Origin: Candidatus Bruticola papionis
Lineage (GTDB): Bacteria; Vulcanimicrobiota; Xenobia; Xenobiales; Xenobiaceae
Direction: 5' to 3'
DNA length: 8,541 nucleotides
Assembly: GCA_002407045.1 (NCBI GenBank)
Contig: DHKB01000040.1
Coordinates: forward strand, 40,436 to 48,976
The notes under the pieces were generated by a model. The model was not told the DNA's origin. It worked only from the letters and a program-made list of their open reading frames with translations, and did no database searches. Below are positions 6,724 through 8,541 of the stretch, piece by piece. Within the stretch, counting starts at the first letter, position 1, and each line of letters begins with the position of its first letter. The translations under genes and the position numbers were made by a program.

Positions 6724-7653
6724 TTATAAAGGCAAGAATAATCGATACTTTTCGGAAAATTTTTCTCGCTGGCTTCTGATAATATTGGAAGCTTCTTTAC
6801 CATCGCCCAAAGCAATTGAGCAACTGCCAAGAGGATGAAGAGCATCAGCAGCCCAGACAACGACAGCTCCAGCAGGCAAATCTTTGAGTTGCTCAGGAGT
6901 AGAGTCGGTGCATTCCACAAACTTATCAGATTTGGCCAAGAAGTCAGCCAATTCGGCGGCAGTCTTTCCTCCAACTTCAACGCCCTTGGCAATTAGGGCC
7001 TGGCCTACAGGCTTAAAATCAAAGAAACCGGGCTGATTGGCCTTCTTCTTAATTTCTTCACCTAATTCATTGCCAAAGTCGGTGCTCGTAAATCCGTCCT
7101 TAGCCGAAGCAGAAACTTTCTTGGCCTTAGGAGCAGCCACTTCTTCAGCATTGTTTTCTTTTTCCGGAATAGGCTCAAAATAGTAACGACCAACACTTTC
7201 AATTTGCTCGTAAGCGTCGGGATAGTAGAAATGCAAAAAGATTAAACGTGCTTCTTGTAAACCTTTTAAAAGCTGATTTTCATCTTGGATCTTCTTCTTT
7301 TGCTCTGGAGTGCCGCGATCCATAATTTTCAAAATGCTAGTAAATGAACGCACTTCAGGAGCCAAAGACGACAACTCGGCAATGGGCTCGTCAACTTCCT
7401 CATAACACTTATTAACATAACTTGTATAAGCATTAAAGTCAGAGTTTATGTAGGCACTGACCATGCCTACAGTAGCTGCCGTCACCCCACTATTGCTACC
7501 TTTGCGATCAGATGGATTGTTAAGATAACCGGAAAGAGTTGACGAAACAGCCAACAAACCATCAAATATAGCTGCTGGAGTATTGTATACATTTACCCCT
7601 ATTAGCGAAGCTACAGATCCTAAACTAAATTGACCAAAGCCCATTTGTCTCAA
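6724..7653 (-). CDS. Protein with degenerate CHAP/NlpC-like C-terminal domain
   Basis: A 309-residue protein without a clear signal peptide. Residues 1-160 are mostly helical and unrecognised. An acidic/Lys-Ala linker (about 161-185) leads to a C-terminal region that resembles cysteine peptidoglycan hydrolases of the CHAP/NlpC-P60 type: AELADFLAKSDKF (233-245), LPAGAVVVW (259-267), HPLGSCSIALGDGKEAS (273-289). Active relatives as I recall them have GHISIALGDG, so the catalytic His position appears to be Ser277. No Cys occurs between 195 and 240, where the nucleophile is expected; only C83, C248 and C278 exist. It is probably a non-catalytic wall- or protein-binding relative. The TTG at 7653 has AAGGA 4 nt upstream; ATG three codons later (7644) is an alternative start. 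It lies 82 bp after the FHA gene on the same strand. The domain assignment rests on remembered motifs and is moderate. Confidence 0.75.
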   Translation of the reverse strand: MRQMGFGQFSLGSVASLIGVNVYNTPAAIFDGLLAVSSTLSGYLNNPSDRKGSNSGVTAATVGMVSAYINSDFNAYTSYVNKCYEEVDEPIAELSSLAPEVRSFTSILKIMDRGTPEQKKKIQDENQLLKGLQEARLIFLHFYYPDAYEQIESVGRYYFEPIPEKENNAEEVAAPKAKKVSASAKDGFTSTDFGNELGEEIKKKANQPGFFDFKPVGQALIAKGVEVGGKTAAELADFLAKSDKFVECTDSTPEQLKDLPAGAVVVWAADALHPLGSCSIALGDGKEASNIIRSQREKFSEKYRLFLPL

Positions 7654-7735
7654 TTATTCCTTAGCTATACAAGCAGAATTGACCTATGACCGCCATTGCT
7701 TAGACAAGCCGAGCATAAGCCCTTTCTATGACTGC

Positions 7736-8023
7736 TTAACTCCAACTTATATGGAGCCAAGTTCTACCAATAATAAACTCTTGACCGTTTTTCAAAGCGA
7801 CACTGCCGTAAAGACGCTCTCCGTCAACAAAAGTTCCATTAGTGGAACCTTTGTCTTCCAAAATAACTCCCCCGGCAGTAGGTTCCAAAACGGCATGGTG
7901 TCGGCTAACAAAACGATCTACACTTAAAGCCACATCACCTTCGCGGCCAATTTGCACTCTCTTGTTGAATTGGAAGACGTATCCGTCTAGCGGCCCGCCC
8001 AGCACTTCAAGCATTATTCTCAT
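7736..8023 (-). CDS. Small single-domain FHA protein
   Basis: A soluble protein of 95 residues (from ATG 8023) that is almost entirely one FHA domain and should bind phosphothreonine peptides. From that start, MRIMLEVLGGPLDG forms the first strand, IGREGD (25-30) holds the conserved Gly-Arg, VSRHHAV (39-45) the Ser-Arg-His-His contact, and GSTNGTFVDGERL (59-71) the Ser/Asn-Gly-Thr loop. All canonical binding residues are present. ATG 8023 comes 2 bp after the TAG of the preceding disordered-protein gene; TTG at 8035, with AAAGGGG 3 nt upstream, would overlap that gene by 10 bp. It has no effector domain, so it probably acts as an adaptor for kinase substrates or belongs with the preceding protein as a split FhaA-like pair. 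The Ser/Thr kinase at 5716-6648 is the nearest possible source of phosphorylation. Confidence 0.9.
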   Translation of the reverse strand: MRIMLEVLGGPLDGYVFQFNKRVQIGREGDVALSVDRFVSRHHAVLEPTAGGVILEDKGSTNGTFVDGERLYGSVALKNGQEFIIGRTWLHISWS

Positions 8024-8025
8024 AC

Positions 8026-8541
8026 CTATTGCCAATTGCCCCTTTCATTGTTATCAGCACTTGGCTCTAACCGACGGCTGAAAGGGCCCGGTGAACCAGG
8101 TTGAGGCGGACGCTGTACAGCTCCTTGAGGAGTTGCTGGAGTAGCGCTGTAGCCACTCTGTTGCCAACTTCCCATAGATCCAGAAGCTGCAGGCGGCGCC
8201 TGAGGACGAGGCGGCACAGGGCTAGGACGAACTCCCGCAGGAGGTACTTGCGGACGAGGAGCCCCTGTTCCAGGCCTTTGACCGGCCATAGGAGGACGCG
8301 GCCCATTAGAAATGGCTTGAGCACCACCAGCTCCAGCTGATGCTGGACGTCGACTTACTCCAGAACTATATCCAGAGGGCATACCCTCGGGAATTTCATC
8401 GCGAACAAACGATTCCTGACGAGCTTCAGTATATTCGCTTCGACCAGATTGAGGATAGCCGCCTGACTGCTGGGGATAGCCGCCTTGCTGTTGGGGATAG
8501 CCACCTTGCTGCTGAGGGTAACCGCCTTGTTGCTGAGAGTA
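8026..8541 (-). CDS. Gln/Gly/Tyr/Pro-repeat, proline-rich disordered protein (5' end cut by window edge)
   Basis: The open frame enters at the right edge and runs 171 codons to TAG at 8028-8026, so the true start is outside the window. Visible residues 3-30 are four seven-residue repeats QQQGGYP (last one QQSGGYP). Residues 34-53 are a charged stretch (SEYTEARQESFVRDEIPEG). Residues 54-171 are rich in Pro, Gly, Ala and Arg, with PRPP, PPAG and PPRPQAPP segments. Nothing visible can fold as a domain; the segment is a flexible linker or low-complexity tail that may carry phosphorylated Ser/Thr or drive self-association. Its stop touches the FHA gene start, so the two are co-transcribed. Disordered QGGY-type linkers next to an FHA domain occur in actinobacterial FhaA; whether a FhaA-type N-terminal domain lies beyond the window is unknown. 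An internal ATG at 8382 is not a likely start, since the repeats upstream are in frame. Confidence 0.8.
   Translation of the reverse strand, partial: YSQQQGGYPQQQGGYPQQQGGYPQQSGGYPQSGRSEYTEARQESFVRDEIPEGMPSGYSSGVSRRPASAGAGGAQAISNGPRPPMAGQRPGTGAPRPQVPPAGVRPSPVPPRPQAPPAASGSMGSWQQSGYSATPATPQGAVQRPPQPGSPGPFSRRLEPSADNNERGNWQ
8452..8535 (-). repeat. Four tandem 21-bp coding repeats (QQQGGYP)
   Basis: Four consecutive 21-bp units encode QQQGGYP three times and QQSGGYP once. The units differ mostly at synonymous positions (TAC/TAT, CCT/CCC, CAA/CAG, GGT/GGC), so the peptide is conserved more than the DNA. The array may continue beyond the right edge. Confidence 0.85.

Noticed and set aside
6696..6992. 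Minus-strand open frame of 98 codons overlapping the hydrolase-like gene
   Set aside because: Reads through the terminator hairpin and is out of phase with the motif-bearing frame.
8067..8340. Arg/Ser-rich and Leu/Arg-rich open frames on both strands over the proline-rich gene
   Set aside because: Artefacts of skewed Pro/Gly codon composition; the frame with QGGYP repeats continues from the window edge and ends at the FHA gene.
8452..8535. Tandem repeats considered as a CRISPR array or integron-like element
   Set aside because: Units are directly adjacent without spacers and are a multiple of three in an open frame, so they are coding repeats.

Overview
The window holds eight protein-coding genes in three blocks of alternating strand. 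Two are cut by the window edges. I see no rRNA, tRNA, insertion sequence, prophage or CRISPR array. Base composition is moderate, genes are closely packed, and several starts look like GTG or TTG. The organism is a bacterium that uses eukaryote-like Ser/Thr phosphosignalling: one kinase and two FHA domains in 4 kb. An HpnN-like lipid RND exporter fits a cell with an outer membrane. The mix resembles cyanobacteria-related lineages such as Melainabacteria/Obscuribacterales, but this is an impression from gene content, not a demonstrated assignment.

Block 1 (positions 1-4154, minus strand) reads, in transcription order: a four-helix EmrE/EamA-type small transporter (3786-4154), a radical SAM enzyme with an extra C-terminal cysteine cluster (2590-3675), and a large two-repeat MMPL/RND transporter resembling HpnN, which runs off the left edge (1-2586). 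The enzyme and the RND gene are 3 bp apart and almost certainly co-transcribed. Together they suggest modification of a lipid or isoprenoid and its movement across or between membranes. The substrate cannot be read from the sequence.

Block 2 (4343-6648, plus strand) encodes an exported protein with a trypsin/DegP-like domain that seems to have lost its catalytic His and Asp, one transmembrane helix and a cytoplasmic FHA domain. A clear intrinsic terminator follows it, then a soluble Ser/Thr protein kinase with all catalytic residues. The pair could form a sensor and kinase circuit, with the FHA domain reading phosphothreonine.

Block 3 (6724-8541, minus strand) runs from a Gln/Gly/Tyr/Pro-repeat, proline-rich disordered protein (5' end outside the window) directly into a small single-domain FHA protein in another frame. 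After 82 bp comes a protein whose C-terminus looks like a CHAP/NlpC-type peptidoglycan hydrolase domain without the expected Cys and His. A terminator lies between this block and the convergent kinase gene. The disordered-linker and FHA order resembles actinobacterial FhaA, split here into two reading frames.

The most notable themes are two apparently inactive enzyme domains (a protease-like receptor and a hydrolase-like protein) beside phosphosignalling genes, the possible split FhaA-like gene, and the small transporter/radical SAM/HpnN-like cassette. No intergenic gap exceeds about 190 bp.
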